Assembly (NCBI GenBank): GCA_963705525.1
Contig: CAVPJW010000002.1
Coordinates: 1,054,001-1,118,000, forward strand
DNA: 64,000 nt
Direction: 5' to 3'
From: CAVPJW01 sp963705525
GTDB taxonomy: Bacteria; Acidobacteriota; Vicinamibacteria; Vicinamibacterales; CAVPJW01
Shown here: positions 55,515 to 64,000 of the stretch, one piece after another
Layout of the letters: each line of letters opens with the position of its first letter
How positions within the stretch are numbered: the first letter of the stretch is position 1
Program-made: the position numbers and the translations under genes
The notes under the pieces: model-generated
Told to the model about the DNA's origin: nothing
The model's input: only the letters and a program-made list of their open reading frames with translations
Databases searched by the model: none

Positions 55515-56450
55515 CTAAGAGGATTCAGAACCCGCCAGTTCGGCGGCCTTGATCGTATTCGCCAGCAGCATCGCTATCGTCAACGGTCCTACGCCGCCGG
55601 GCACCGGAGTCAGCGCGCCAGCGACCTGCGACACCGTGGGATGCACATCGCCGACCACGGCTTCCCCCCTGCGCTCGAAATCGGCCATGCGCCCCGCAGC
55701 GCCTGCCAACAACTCGCGGGCTTGATGGCTATCGGTGATTCGGTTGATGCCCACGTCGATAACCGTCGCGCCGGGCTTGACGAAATCGGGTCTCACGAAT
55801 CCCGCCCTGCCGATTGCAGCCACCAGAAGGTCCGCGCGCGACGCTTCGCGAGCGAGATCTCGGGTCCGGGAATGACAGACGGTGACGGTGGCATTGCGAT
55901 GAAGGAGCAGCAACGCCATCGGCTTGCCGACGATGCCGCTCCGGCCGATGACCACGGCGTGCGAACCGGCGATTTGAATGTCACTTCGGTCCAATAACGC
56001 GATCACGCCGGTCGGTGTGCAGGGGGTCAGACACGGGCGGTTCTGCACCAGGCGCCCCACGTTCAGCGGATGGAATCCATCTACATCCTTACCTGGTGCA
56101 ACGGCGTCTGACACGGCCTCATCGGCTGACGCGCCCATGGACTCCGGAAGCGGCGACTGTACGAGGATGCCGTCATACTCCGGGCTCACGTTCAGGTCCC
56201 GAATCCGCGCCAACACCTCCGGCAGCGAGGCGGACGCTGGGAGGCGCAGGAGGTCCGTGCGAATGCCGGCTTCGCCGGCGGCCTTTACCTTGTTGCGAAC
56301 ATAGATCTCGGAGGCGGGATTGTCGCCGACCAATACGATACCGAGGCCAGGTGGGCGGCCCGAACGCGCCGTGAAGCGCTCCACCCGAGGCTTGAGCTCC
56401 GCCCGAATTGCGCGGGAGATGGCCGCGCCGTCGAGGATCCGCGCTCCCAT
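55515..56450 (-). CDS. folD: Methylene-tetrahydrofolate dehydrogenase/cyclohydrolase
   Basis: 311 residues. Bifunctional NADP-dependent folate enzyme. YVRNKVKAAGEAGI holds the catalytic Lys, VQSPLPESM and DGFHPLNVG are substrate motifs, VIGRSGIVGKPMA is the Rossmann site, and PVPGGVGPLTIAMLLANT ends the domain. Six bases from the K+ channel gene upstream. Confidence 0.95.
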   Translation of the reverse strand: MGARILDGAAISRAIRAELKPRVERFTARSGRPPGLGIVLVGDNPASEIYVRNKVKAAGEAGIRTDLLRLPASASLPEVLARIRDLNVSPEYDGILVQSPLPESMGASADEAVSDAVAPGKDVDGFHPLNVGRLVQNRPCLTPCTPTGVIALLDRSDIQIAGSHAVVIGRSGIVGKPMALLLLHRNATVTVCHSRTRDLAREASRADLLVAAIGRAGFVRPDFVKPGATVIDVGINRITDSHQARELLAGAAGRMADFERRGEAVVGDVHPTVSQVAGALTPVPGGVGPLTIAMLLANTIKAAELAGSESS

Positions 56451-56455
56451 CCGGG

Positions 56456-57481
56456 CTACTCAGGTGCCGCAGCGAGCGTCGTGAGTCGTCGGACCGCATC
56501 GGCGGGTCCGAGGACGACCAGGAGATCGTCGGTGTGCATACGAAAATCGGGCGACGGATTGAACTCGATGACGCCCCGACCGTGCTGGATCCCCACGACG
56601 ATGATGCCGAAGCGCTGGCGAAGATTGGCCTCGGCGATGGACTGACCGTTCAACGGTGACTGATCGGCGATGCTGACCTGGTTCATTTCGAGGTGTTGAT
56701 GTTTTGTGAGCAGCTCTACAAAGTCCACGACCGCCGGTCGAATCGCGGTCTGTGCCATCTGCAGTGCGCCGATCTGATACGGAGATATCACGCGATCCGC
56801 GCCGGCTCTCTTCAGTTTCCGGACAGCATCGGCCGTTTCCGCCCGACCCACGATATAGAGGTCGGGCTTCAAAACCCGGGCCGTCAGCACGGCATAGACA
56901 TTCTCCGCATCGGTGCCGACTGCCGCGATCAGGCCCTTTGCCTTCCTGAGGCCTACGCGTTCGAGGACCTCTTCCTTGCTCGCATCGGCCTCAACCGCGA
57001 GTCCGCCATTTTCAATCACCGCCCGCACACGCTCGGGATCGCGCTCGACCACGACGAACGGGACATTGTGCCGTTTGAGTTCCTGGACGATCACTTCACC
57101 GATGCGGCCGTAGCCGCACACGATGAAATGATTCTCGACGTTTTCGAGCATGCGCTTGTATCGACGCCTTTCGAGGCGGGCCCGGAGGCCGCCTTCGACG
57201 ACGAGGGCGGCCAAGAGTGAGAAAGTATAGAACGCGCCGCCGACGCCGAGTATGACGAGGAGGGCGGTGAAGACCTCCCCGCGGAACGACAGGGGATGCA
57301 CCTCTCCGTATCCGACCGTCGTGATCGTGATGATCGTCATGAAGAACGCGTCCCACACGTTCCACCCTTCGATCAGCACATACCCGACAGTGCCGCCCAG
57401 AACGACTGCGGCCAGCAGGACGGACGCAAGTACCGGCCCTTCGAGGCGATGCCGGCGGCCGCCCTCTCCCCTGTCTGTCAC
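56456..57481 (-). CDS. Two-helix potassium channel with RCK (TrkA-N/TrkA-C) domains
   Basis: 341 residues. TM1 (about 17-36), pore helix and selectivity filter TVGYGE (about 54-59), TM2 (about 68-92), then a TrkA-N domain with FIVCGYGRIGEVIV and a TrkA-C domain (about 255-330). This is the MthK-like arrangement of ligand-gated K+ channels. Close to the permease gene; no auxiliary subunit seen. Confidence 0.9.
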   Translation of the reverse strand: MTDRGEGGRRHRLEGPVLASVLLAAVVLGGTVGYVLIEGWNVWDAFFMTIITITTVGYGEVHPLSFRGEVFTALLVILGVGGAFYTFSLLAALVVEGGLRARLERRRYKRMLENVENHFIVCGYGRIGEVIVQELKRHNVPFVVVERDPERVRAVIENGGLAVEADASKEEVLERVGLRKAKGLIAAVGTDAENVYAVLTARVLKPDLYIVGRAETADAVRKLKRAGADRVISPYQIGALQMAQTAIRPAVVDFVELLTKHQHLEMNQVSIADQSPLNGQSIAEANLRQRFGIIVVGIQHGRGVIEFNPSPDFRMHTDDLLVVLGPADAVRRLTTLAAAPE

Positions 57482-57498
57482 GGTTTAACGGCGGCGTT

Positions 57499-59224
57499 CT
57501 ACGCTCTTCCCGCCTGTGCAGGTGATTTCCGGCCGACCGCCGTCGACAGGAGCCACCCGGCCGCAATTGACACGATGCCGATGCCGAAGATCGTCAGCCC
57601 GAATCGATCGGCGATCTCAGGCGTCACGCTCAGACCGATGTGCCGCAGGACGCCGTCGAGCTCTTCCCATCGTGCGGACTCGATGCTGGTGACCCCGAAC
57701 TCCGTCAGGTACGCGAGGAGCGTAATCGCGAAGCCGTTGAACGTCACCATATACCCGAGCATCGTCAATCCGTTGGCGAGCCCCTCCACCGCGGTTCGGC
57801 TTGCCGTTTCAGCTTGATCGACGAGCGGACTGTGAGTCCGCCCGTAGAACCAGTAGATCAACATGCCGAGATCGAGCCACACGAGGAATCGGACCCACGT
57901 CATGACCGTGAGGCTCACCATCAGATAGAGACAGGACACGACACCAAGTATCGGAATGATGTTTCCGCCCGCAACCTTGAACGGCCGATGGGCATCAGGG
58001 CGCTTGACTCTCAGCACCATGACCGCGAGCGACACGATGCCGAAGGCGAAGAGCGTACCGATGCTCGTCATCTCGCCCACGACCTGAATCGGGATGAGCC
58101 CGGCCGCGATCGCGACGATGACGCACGTGATGATGGTGGTGATGTACGGCGTCCTGAACCTGGGATGCACTTTGCTGACGCCTGCCGGCAACAGCCGATC
58201 CCGGCTCATCGAGAAGAAGATGCGAGGCTGGCTCATCAGCATCACGAGCAGCACGCTGGTGATGCCCGCCACGGCGCCCGCCGATACAAGGCCGGCTGCC
58301 CAGTCCTGATTGATCACATTGAGCGCGTAACCAACTGGCGCATTCAGGAACTGCGCGTCGTTCTTGAACTGCGTCACGGGCAGGATGCCGCTCAGGATCC
58401 CGGCGACGATCAGATAGAGCGTCGTGCAGATGAAGAGCGAGGCGATGATGCCGATGGGCAGATCGCGCGACGGATTCTTGGCTTCTTCGGCGGTGGTCGA
58501 CACGGCGTCGAAGCCTATGTACGCGAAGAAGACGACCGCGCCTCCGGCCATGATTCCCGACCAGCCGTAAGGAGCGAATGGCGACCAGTTCTCCGGCTTG
58601 ACATAGCCGGCGCCGACAACGATGAAGAAGAGCACAGCCGCGAGCTTGATGGTCACCATCACCGCGTTGAATCGGGCGCTCTCGCGGACACCGACGACGA
58701 GGATGACCATGATCACCAGCACGATGAAGACGGCCGGCAGGTTGATCACGGCACCTTCGACCGCGGCGGGAGATGCCGTCATCCAGAGCGGCAGGTGCAT
58801 GTCGAAGCCCGCCAGAATCCGCTGGAAGTAGCCGCTCCACCCGATGGCCACCGTCATCGACCCGACGGCGTACTCCAGAATGAGGTCCCATCCGATCATC
58901 CACGCGAAAATCTCGCCGAGCGTTGCGTACCGAGTACGTATAGGCGCTACCCGCGATCGGAATCATCGCGGCGAACTCCGCATAGCAGAGCGCGGCAAAG
59001 CCGCACGCCAGTCCGGCCGCGAGGTACGACACCACGATCGCCGGCCCGGCCTGGTTGGCCGCCGCGGTGCCCGTGAGGACAAAGATCCCTGTCCCGATGA
59101 TGGCCCCGACACCGAGCAGCGTGAGATCCAGAGGGCCCAACGTCCGCCTGAGCGACTTCCCGCCGTGCTCGACGTCACCGACCAGCTGCTCGATGGACTT
59201 GGTCTTCAGAAGATTGGAATCCAT
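57499..59224 (-). pseudogene. APC-family (cationic amino acid type) permease, interrupted by a one-base frameshift
   Basis: Reads from ATG 59222-59224 (MDSNLLKTKSIEQL), with helix 1 motif GVGAIIGTGIFVLTG, as far as AGSAYTYS, then frame changes. The other frame continues YATLGEIFAWMIGWDLILEY to the end at 57499 with the remaining helices. Deleting one C at about 58930-58931 joins the two as SAYTYSYATLGEIFAW, matching the family. About 575 residues and 12-14 helices in total. Probably an assembly or sequencing error rather than decay, since both halves are otherwise clean. Confidence 0.82.
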
Positions 59225-59416
59225 AAGCCTCCAACGAGGGTCGAACGTACCCATCCGGCATCGATCCCGCAGCAGCCCTTGCGACGGAACGCCCCGGCTT
59301 TACGACGGTTACAAACAACGAGGGACGGCATTATACACGGACAAAGTTCGACTCCTGCCCGTGTCACAGACTGTCACGGATCGACACATGCGGTCCGCGT
59401 GACGTCCGTTTTCGCG
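59225..59416. promoter_or_regulatory. Permease upstream region with -10 box
   Basis: 192 bases between thiE and the permease. Minus-strand TATAAT at 59330-59335 lies about 105 bases before the permease ATG; no good -35 at 16-18 bases. No terminator hairpin for thiE was seen. Confidence 0.35.
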
Positions 59417-60091
59417 CTATGAACCCAGGATCGTGACGAGCTCCCGTGTGCGGGTCTCAGAGTCGCCGGTGAAGAGATCGGAAATGATCGCGACAGACGC
59501 CGCTCCGGCGTGAAGCACCGATCGAGCATTGGCGCGTGTGATGCCACCGATGGCCACGACCGGGAGACCCAACCGAGACGCCTCGCCGACCAGCCCGAGT
59601 CCCACAGCCGCATAGCCCGTTTCTTTGGTGGTCGAACCGAAGACGGGACCGACGGCCACGTAAGTCAACGGCTGGAGAGCCGCCGCCCGGAGCTGCTCGC
59701 CCGTGTGAGTGGACAACCCGATGATGGCGCGGTCGCCGAGCATCCGCCGCGCCGCCGCGGGCGGGAGATCGTCCTGTCCAAGGTGAACGCCATGGGCGTC
59801 AGCCATCGCCGCCACGTCGGCGCGGTCATTGACGATGAGGAGAGCCTGATACGAGGCGGCGACCGCCACGGCTTCACGTGCGAGTACAAGAAAGGCTCCG
59901 CCGGCCAGAGTTTTCGCGCGCAGCTGGAGGCAGCGCGCGCCGCCGGCGAGGAACGCCCGCGCCGCGGCAAGCGGACTGACGCCGAACCGCGCGGCGACCT
60001 CAACGTCAACGATTGCGTAAAGAGGTGGAAAGCGCACGACCGCGACCTGGCTGGTCGGGCGGAGATCAGACCGCTTCGGCGAGCCGCCCAC
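59417..60091 (-). CDS. thiE: Thiamine phosphate synthase
   Basis: 224 residues from GTG 60089-60091, overlapping the accC end by 26 bases; GTG 60037 (VRFPPLYAIVD) is an equally plausible start. TIM barrel with LQLRAKTLAGGAF, LIVNDRADVAAMADAHGVHLGQ (split: NDRADVA and GVHLGQDDL), GLSTHT, VGPVFGSTTKETGY and AIGGI. Couples HMP-PP with thiazole phosphate. Confidence 0.92.
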   Translation of the reverse strand: MGGSPKRSDLRPTSQVAVVRFPPLYAIVDVEVAARFGVSPLAAARAFLAGGARCLQLRAKTLAGGAFLVLAREAVAVAASYQALLIVNDRADVAAMADAHGVHLGQDDLPPAAARRMLGDRAIIGLSTHTGEQLRAAALQPLTYVAVGPVFGSTTKETGYAAVGLGLVGEASRLGLPVVAIGGITRANARSVLHAGAASVAIISDLFTGDSETRTRELVTILGS

Positions 60092-61439
60092 TCGACGGCT
60101 TGACGACGAAACGATCCATGAAGGACGTGCTGAGGCGGCCCGCCACGAAATCCTCGTCTGCGAGGATCTTCAGGTGGAGCGGGATCGATGTCTTGATGCC
60201 TTCGATCACCGTCATCTCGAGCGCCCGTTTCATTCGGCCGATGGCTTCCTGCCGATCCCGGCCGTGTACGATGAGCTTCGCCACCATCGAGTCGTAGTAC
60301 GGCGTGATGGTGCATTCGGGATGCGCGGCCGTATCAACGCGCACTCCCGGTCCCCCAGGCATGCTGAATCCATGAATCACGCCCGGCGACGGCACGAACG
60401 TCTCCGGATCCTCGGCGTTGATGCGACATTCGATGGCGTGGCCCGTGAACACGACCTCGCTCTGTTTGAAAGGCAGCCGCGCGCCGGCCGCGATCCGGAT
60501 CTGCTCCTTCACGATGTCGATGCCCGTCACCATCTCCGTCACGGGGTGCTCGACCTGAAGCCGCGTATTGGCTTCCATGAAATAGAAATGGCCGTCCCGG
60601 TCGAGCAGGAACTCGAACGTCCCTGCATTCGTGTACTGCACGGCTCGAGCCGCATCGACGGCGAGGTTGCCCATCTTCCGGCGGAGCTTCTCGCCGAGCG
60701 CGGTCGAGGGTGACTCTTCGAGGAGCTTCTGGTGTCTCCGCTGAATCGAACACTCACGCTCACCCAGGTGGACCACAGTGCCGTAGTGATCGCCGAGAAT
60801 CTGGATTTCGATGTGCCGGGGACCTTCGATGTACTTCTCGAGGTAGACGTCCCGGACGCCGAAGGCGGCTTCGGCTTCCCGTTGCGCGGCCTTCAGCGCC
60901 GGTCCCATCTGCGCGGCGTTCTGCACCACGCGCATCCCGCGACCCCCGCCGCCGGCGGTGGCCTTGATGATCACGGGGTAGCCGATCTCACGCGCGAACT
61001 TGACCGCCTTCTCTTCGTTCTCGACGGGTCCGTCGGTGCCGGGCAGCACCGGCAATCCGGCTTTCTTCATCGCTCGCCGGGCCCTCGCCTTGTCGCCCAT
61101 CAGCCGGATCACGTTGGGATCGGGACCGATGAACTTGATGTGGCAGGCTTCGCAGACCTCGGCGAGGTAGGCGCTTTCCGACAGGAATCCGTAGCCGGGA
61201 TGGATCGCATCGGCGCCCGTGATCTCGGCGGCGCTGATGACCGCGGGCACGTTCAGGTAGCTTTCGGCGCTCCGAGACGGGCCGATGCAGACGTCTTCGT
61301 CAGCGAAGCGAAGATGCAGCGAGTTTTCGTCGGCCTGGGAGTAGACGCCGACCGTCTTGATCCCGAGCTCGCGGCACGCCACGATAATCCGCAGCGCGAT
61401 CTCGCCCCGATTCGCAACGAGAACCTTCTTGAACATCAT
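60066..61439 (-). CDS. accC: Acetyl-CoA carboxylase, biotin carboxylase subunit
   Basis: 457 residues. ATP-grasp carboxylase: FKKVLVANRGEIALRI, GGGGRGMRVV glycine loop, EKYIEGPRHIEIQ, ECSIQRRHQKL, MEANTRLQVEHPVTE. Carboxylates biotin on AccB, the first half of malonyl-CoA formation. Start (MMFKK) overlaps the accB stop. Confidence 0.96.
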   Translation of the reverse strand: MMFKKVLVANRGEIALRIIVACRELGIKTVGVYSQADENSLHLRFADEDVCIGPSRSAESYLNVPAVISAAEITGADAIHPGYGFLSESAYLAEVCEACHIKFIGPDPNVIRLMGDKARARRAMKKAGLPVLPGTDGPVENEEKAVKFAREIGYPVIIKATAGGGGRGMRVVQNAAQMGPALKAAQREAEAAFGVRDVYLEKYIEGPRHIEIQILGDHYGTVVHLGERECSIQRRHQKLLEESPSTALGEKLRRKMGNLAVDAARAVQYTNAGTFEFLLDRDGHFYFMEANTRLQVEHPVTEMVTGIDIVKEQIRIAAGARLPFKQSEVVFTGHAIECRINAEDPETFVPSPGVIHGFSMPGGPGVRVDTAAHPECTITPYYDSMVAKLIVHGRDRQEAIGRMKRALEMTVIEGIKTSIPLHLKILADEDFVAGRLSTSFMDRFVVKPSSGRLAEAV

Positions 61440-61933
61440 GCCGTGCGGATCGCAAACAGGCGTTCCCCGTATTGCACCGGCTGCCCGTTCTCGACGTACA
61501 CGTTCGTAACTTCCCCTTCGTACTCCGAATCGATCTCGTTCATCAGTTTCATCGCTTCGATGATGCAGAGCACCTGGCCCTTCTTCACCCGCTGCCCTAC
61601 CTCGACAAACGGTGCAGAGCCCGGTTCCGCAGAGCGATAAAATGTCCCCACGATCGGCGACTTGACCACCGCAAGCTCGATCGCATCGGACTCGGCCGCG
61701 GCCAGACTGCTGTCGGAGGTCACAACCGTCGGCGTGCCGGTGTCTCCCGTGGCTTGTGGCGGCGCCGACACGACGACCTGTGGCGGCGCTCCTGCGCCAT
61801 TCACGGCGACGGCGCCATGAGTCCCACCGTTCTTCTTGATGCGAATCTTGAGACCGTCTCGCTCGAGCTCGAACTCCGTCAGTTCGTGCTCACGCACCAT
61901 GTCGAGAATCTGCTTCAGCTCGTCAAAATTCAT
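61436..61933 (-). CDS. accB: Acetyl-CoA carboxylase biotin carboxyl carrier protein
   Basis: 165 residues from ATG 61931-61933 (MNFDELKQILDM, the usual family beginning). A TTG at 61987 overlapping the peptidase stop would add 18 residues. Helical N-terminal part, an Ala/Pro/Thr-rich linker, and a biotinyl domain with the biotinylated lysine in EAMKLMNE (K129). Paired with accC. Confidence 0.94.
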   Translation of the reverse strand: MNFDELKQILDMVREHELTEFELERDGLKIRIKKNGGTHGAVAVNGAGAPPQVVVSAPPQATGDTGTPTVVTSDSSLAAAESDAIELAVVKSPIVGTFYRSAEPGSAPFVEVGQRVKKGQVLCIIEAMKLMNEIDSEYEGEVTNVYVENGQPVQYGERLFAIRTA

Positions 61934-61983
61934 ATCCGCTACGTCGGGCGTCGGCCGCCGGCGGTCGCTATTGGCCGGTCCGC

Positions 61984-63135
61984 TCAAGGCTTCAACACCT
62001 TTGGAACGCTGGTCAGGACTTCACATCCGTCCGTCGTTACCAGCACATCATCTTCAATGCGAACGCCACCCCAGCCCGCCAGATATGCGCCTGGCTCGAT
62101 GGTGAAGACCATCCCCGACTGGAGCAGGGTTTCCTCGACCGGCGCGTCGAGGCGTCGGCGCGAGATGCGAGGCTCCTCATGAACCTCGAGGCCGAGACCA
62201 TGTCCGGTGCCGTGACCAAACGCGTCGCCAAGACCGCGCGAGGTCAGCACTTCGCGCGCTGCGTCATCCACGGCGGTCGAGGACACGCCAGGCCGAACGG
62301 CCGCAATCGCCGCGGCTTGCGCTTCCAAAACTGCCGCATGGACGCGGGCTGCTTCTTGGTCGATTGCCCCAACAGAAAGCGTTCGGGTCAAGTCCACGCA
62401 GTATCCGTCGTAGACCCCCCCAAAGTCCAGCACGACCAAATCCGAGACCCTGAGCTTCCTATCCGAGGGTCGGGCATGAGGCATCGCGCTGTTTGGGCCC
62501 GACGCCACAATTGTGTCGAAGGCCGGACGCTCGAACCCCGCCTCCCGCATTGCCCAGTCGATGCGCATCGCGATCTCACTCTCCGTCCGACCGGCGGTGA
62601 CCTCGCCGACGATTCCGCGTGCAACGGCTGAGACCAGACGTCCCCCACGCCGGAACGTTTCGATTTCATGTACGTCCTTCACAAGTCGAAGCCCCTCGAC
62701 CAGCTTGTACGTTGGAACGAGCTGGCTCCGTGCGCGCTTCCCGGCCGTTGGGGCCGGCTTGAGTCGGTCAGCGATCCAGCCGTGCCGGCCTACCGTCAGA
62801 TGATCGGCCTCGAATCCGAGCCGCTCTATGCCCAGCCCGCTTACCACTCTGATCAACTCCTCATCGTATGAATCCTTCACTTTGGCGAGCACCGCTCCCG
62901 GAGGACCGGACGGCGAAGCAAACAGGTTTTCGACCTCGCCGACATAGCGCGAGTCCGTCAGCAGCCAGAGCGCGTCGTCGGTCACGACGACGACGCCGCC
63001 GGATCCGGCGAAGTTCGTCAGGTACCGGATGTTTGGCTGATGGGTGACCAGTAAACCATCGATCGGCACGGCTTCCATGAGGGCCCGAACCCGGCGGATC
63101 CTCTCGCCAATCATCTGGCTGTGTGCAAGTGACAT
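61984..63135 (-). CDS. M24-family Xaa-Pro aminopeptidase-like peptidase
   Basis: 383 residues. N-terminal creatinase-like domain, then the pita-bread fold with metal ligands in DFGGVYDGYCVDLTRT, GHGTGHGLGLEVHE, FTIEPGAY and RIEDDVLVT. Cleaves X-Pro at peptide N-termini in the family, probably cytoplasmic. First of the group pepP-like/accB/accC/thiE, an arrangement often seen in other bacteria. Confidence 0.9.
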   Translation of the reverse strand: MSLAHSQMIGERIRRVRALMEAVPIDGLLVTHQPNIRYLTNFAGSGGVVVVTDDALWLLTDSRYVGEVENLFASPSGPPGAVLAKVKDSYDEELIRVVSGLGIERLGFEADHLTVGRHGWIADRLKPAPTAGKRARSQLVPTYKLVEGLRLVKDVHEIETFRRGGRLVSAVARGIVGEVTAGRTESEIAMRIDWAMREAGFERPAFDTIVASGPNSAMPHARPSDRKLRVSDLVVLDFGGVYDGYCVDLTRTLSVGAIDQEAARVHAAVLEAQAAAIAAVRPGVSSTAVDDAAREVLTSRGLGDAFGHGTGHGLGLEVHEEPRISRRRLDAPVEETLLQSGMVFTIEPGAYLAGWGGVRIEDDVLVTTDGCEVLTSVPKVLKP

Positions 63136-63182
63136 TGAGTACTTATCAGTGGAAGCGTCCGCGCTTCCCTCCTGAATAAAGC

Positions 63183-63211
63183 AAACGCCGGATCGAAACG
63201 ATCCGGCGTTT
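63183..63211 (-). terminator. Strong perfect hairpin terminator downstream of the PKD gene
   Basis: AAACGCCGGATCG, three bases, CGATCCGGCGTTT: a 13-bp perfect stem with A/T at its base on both strands, so it can act in either direction. It lies about 70 bases past the PKD gene stop and about 50 bases upstream of the M24 peptidase start. A second, imperfect GC-rich hairpin lies at about 63239-63275. Confidence 0.75.
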
Positions 63212-63279
63212 ATGAATTGCTGGACTTAGAGTTGCCTCACCTCTCGCCCGTTGGCCCACGGGTGCGAGGTGCGCTTCCC

Positions 63280-64000
63280 CTATTGTACCGATACGTCGTG
63301 ACTGATCTGGTCCTCCTTCCCTCTGCTGTCTCGGATCGTCAATGTCACGACGTACTCGCCGACATCGGTATAGGTATGGCTCGGGAACTGACCGGTGGCC
63401 GAGTGGCCGTCACCGAAGTTCCAGATGAAGCTGACGATATCGTTCGGGCTCGTTGACCCGGACGCGTCGAAGAAGATTTCCGTGCCAGGCGCCGGATCTC
63501 CAGGCGAGTAGGAGAAGGCGGCCGTGACGCCACCGGCCCCATCATCCTCCACGAACACCGACTTCGACTTTGTGCCTTCCTGCCCTGCGTCGTCTTTGAC
63601 GACCAACACGACTGTATAAGAACCCGTGACATCGTACGTGGTGGACACGGTGATCCCGCTCGCCGAGGTCCCGTTGCTCTTTCCGAAGTTCCACTTGTAG
63701 GACACTATCTTCCGCCCTTCAGTCGCCGTGGACGCTGAAGCGTTGAAGAAGACCTTCTGACCGGTGCCCGGGGACTCGGGCGAGATCGTGAAGTCCGCCG
63801 TCGGTCCGGTGCTCGCGCCCACTGTGACCGACTGCGGCACCGAGGCGGTGGCCGACCCGCGATTGTCGGTCACCGTGAGGACGACTGAATACTGGCCGGA
63901 CACTTCATACTCGTGGTCGATTTGCACGCCGCTGCCGGTACCGCCGTCACCAAAGTCCCAGTGATACGAAACGATCGCACCATCCAGGTCGTTGGACGAC
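63280..64000 (-). CDS. PKD-repeat extracellular protein, C-terminal fragment (cut by window edge)
   Basis: 240 codons visible; the frame is open at the right edge. Three PKD domains follow one another, recognised by WDFGDGGTGSG, WNFGKSNGTS and WNFGDGHSATG. Each ends in a VxLTVxDxxG strand, e.g. YVVTLTIRDSRGKED. PKD domains are Ig-like folds of surface or secreted proteins such as proteases and glycosidases. The catalytic or signal part, if any, lies outside the window. Sequence past the last repeat is only a few residues, so the repeats are C-terminal. Confidence 0.9.
   Translation of the reverse strand, partial: SSNDLDGAIVSYHWDFGDGGTGSGVQIDHEYEVSGQYSVVLTVTDNRGSATASVPQSVTVGASTGPTADFTISPESPGTGQKVFFNASASTATEGRKIVSYKWNFGKSNGTSASGITVSTTYDVTGSYTVVLVVKDDAGQEGTKSKSVFVEDDGAGGVTAAFSYSPGDPAPGTEIFFDASGSTSPNDIVSFIWNFGDGHSATGQFPSHTYTDVGEYVVTLTIRDSRGKEDQISHDVSVQ

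Overview
The window is about 64 kb of GC-rich, densely packed bacterial chromosome with no rRNA, tRNA, CRISPR, insertion sequence or prophage that I could see. Gene content points to a free-living Gram-negative respiring heterotroph. It has a full CMP-KDO (lipopolysaccharide) supply operon, a cytochrome bc-type complex and TCA-cycle enzymes. A von Willebrand factor A protein of the kind typical of Acidobacteria, together with the split cytochrome b plus multiheme cytochrome, makes Acidobacteriota (perhaps Vicinamibacteria-like) my best guess. That placement is inference from gene content, not a phylogeny.

Layout. 1-5.7 kb: 5' end of uvrB, a frameshifted VWA protein, an RCK-like/DHH phosphoesterase, a Cys/Met-metabolism PLP enzyme and a patatin-like membrane protein lacking the usual nucleophile. 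5.7-24.3 kb: greA, an SpoU methyltransferase and rarA. Then comes a long leftward run: protease, small membrane protein, mutL, corA, ppdK, glyS, glyQ, recO, mgtE, era, CNNM/CorC protein, ybeY, phoH, the last driven by a clear sigma70-type promoter. 24.4-28 kb: aspS, hisS and a gamma-carbonic anhydrase. 28-34.5 kb: a five-gene respiratory operon (HEAT protein, Rieske protein, cytochrome b N-half, cytochrome b C-half, octaheme cytochrome c). 34.6-35.9 kb: dcd, a DUF2905 protein and ndk.

36-46.5 kb is a central-carbon island: 2-oxoacid:ferredoxin oxidoreductase (two subunits), sucCD, divergent sdhCAB, mdh and a small cytochrome c. If the oxidoreductase uses 2-oxoglutarate, the island encodes 2-oxoglutarate to succinyl-CoA to succinate to fumarate plus malate to oxaloacetate. 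Electrons would enter menaquinone through SdhCAB and leave through the bc-type operon nearby. 46.5-48.7 kb: serA and a PilP/GspC-like protein. 48.7-54.9 kb: kdsB-pyrG-kdsA-kdsD-kdsC-lapB, a CMP-KDO operon that includes its own CTP synthase and an LPS-assembly TPR protein. 54.9-63.1 kb (leftward): coaE, folD, a K+ channel with RCK domains, a frameshifted amino acid permease, thiE, accC, accB and an M24 peptidase. The right edge cuts a PKD-repeat protein that has a strong hairpin terminator.

Three genes (VWA protein, sdhC, permease) each need a one-base correction to be read through. Single-base sequence errors are the simplest explanation, but real mutations cannot be excluded from the sequence alone. 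Several first-in-operon genes have a -10-like hexamer 5-7 nt before the start codon and no Shine-Dalgarno, suggesting leaderless transcripts.
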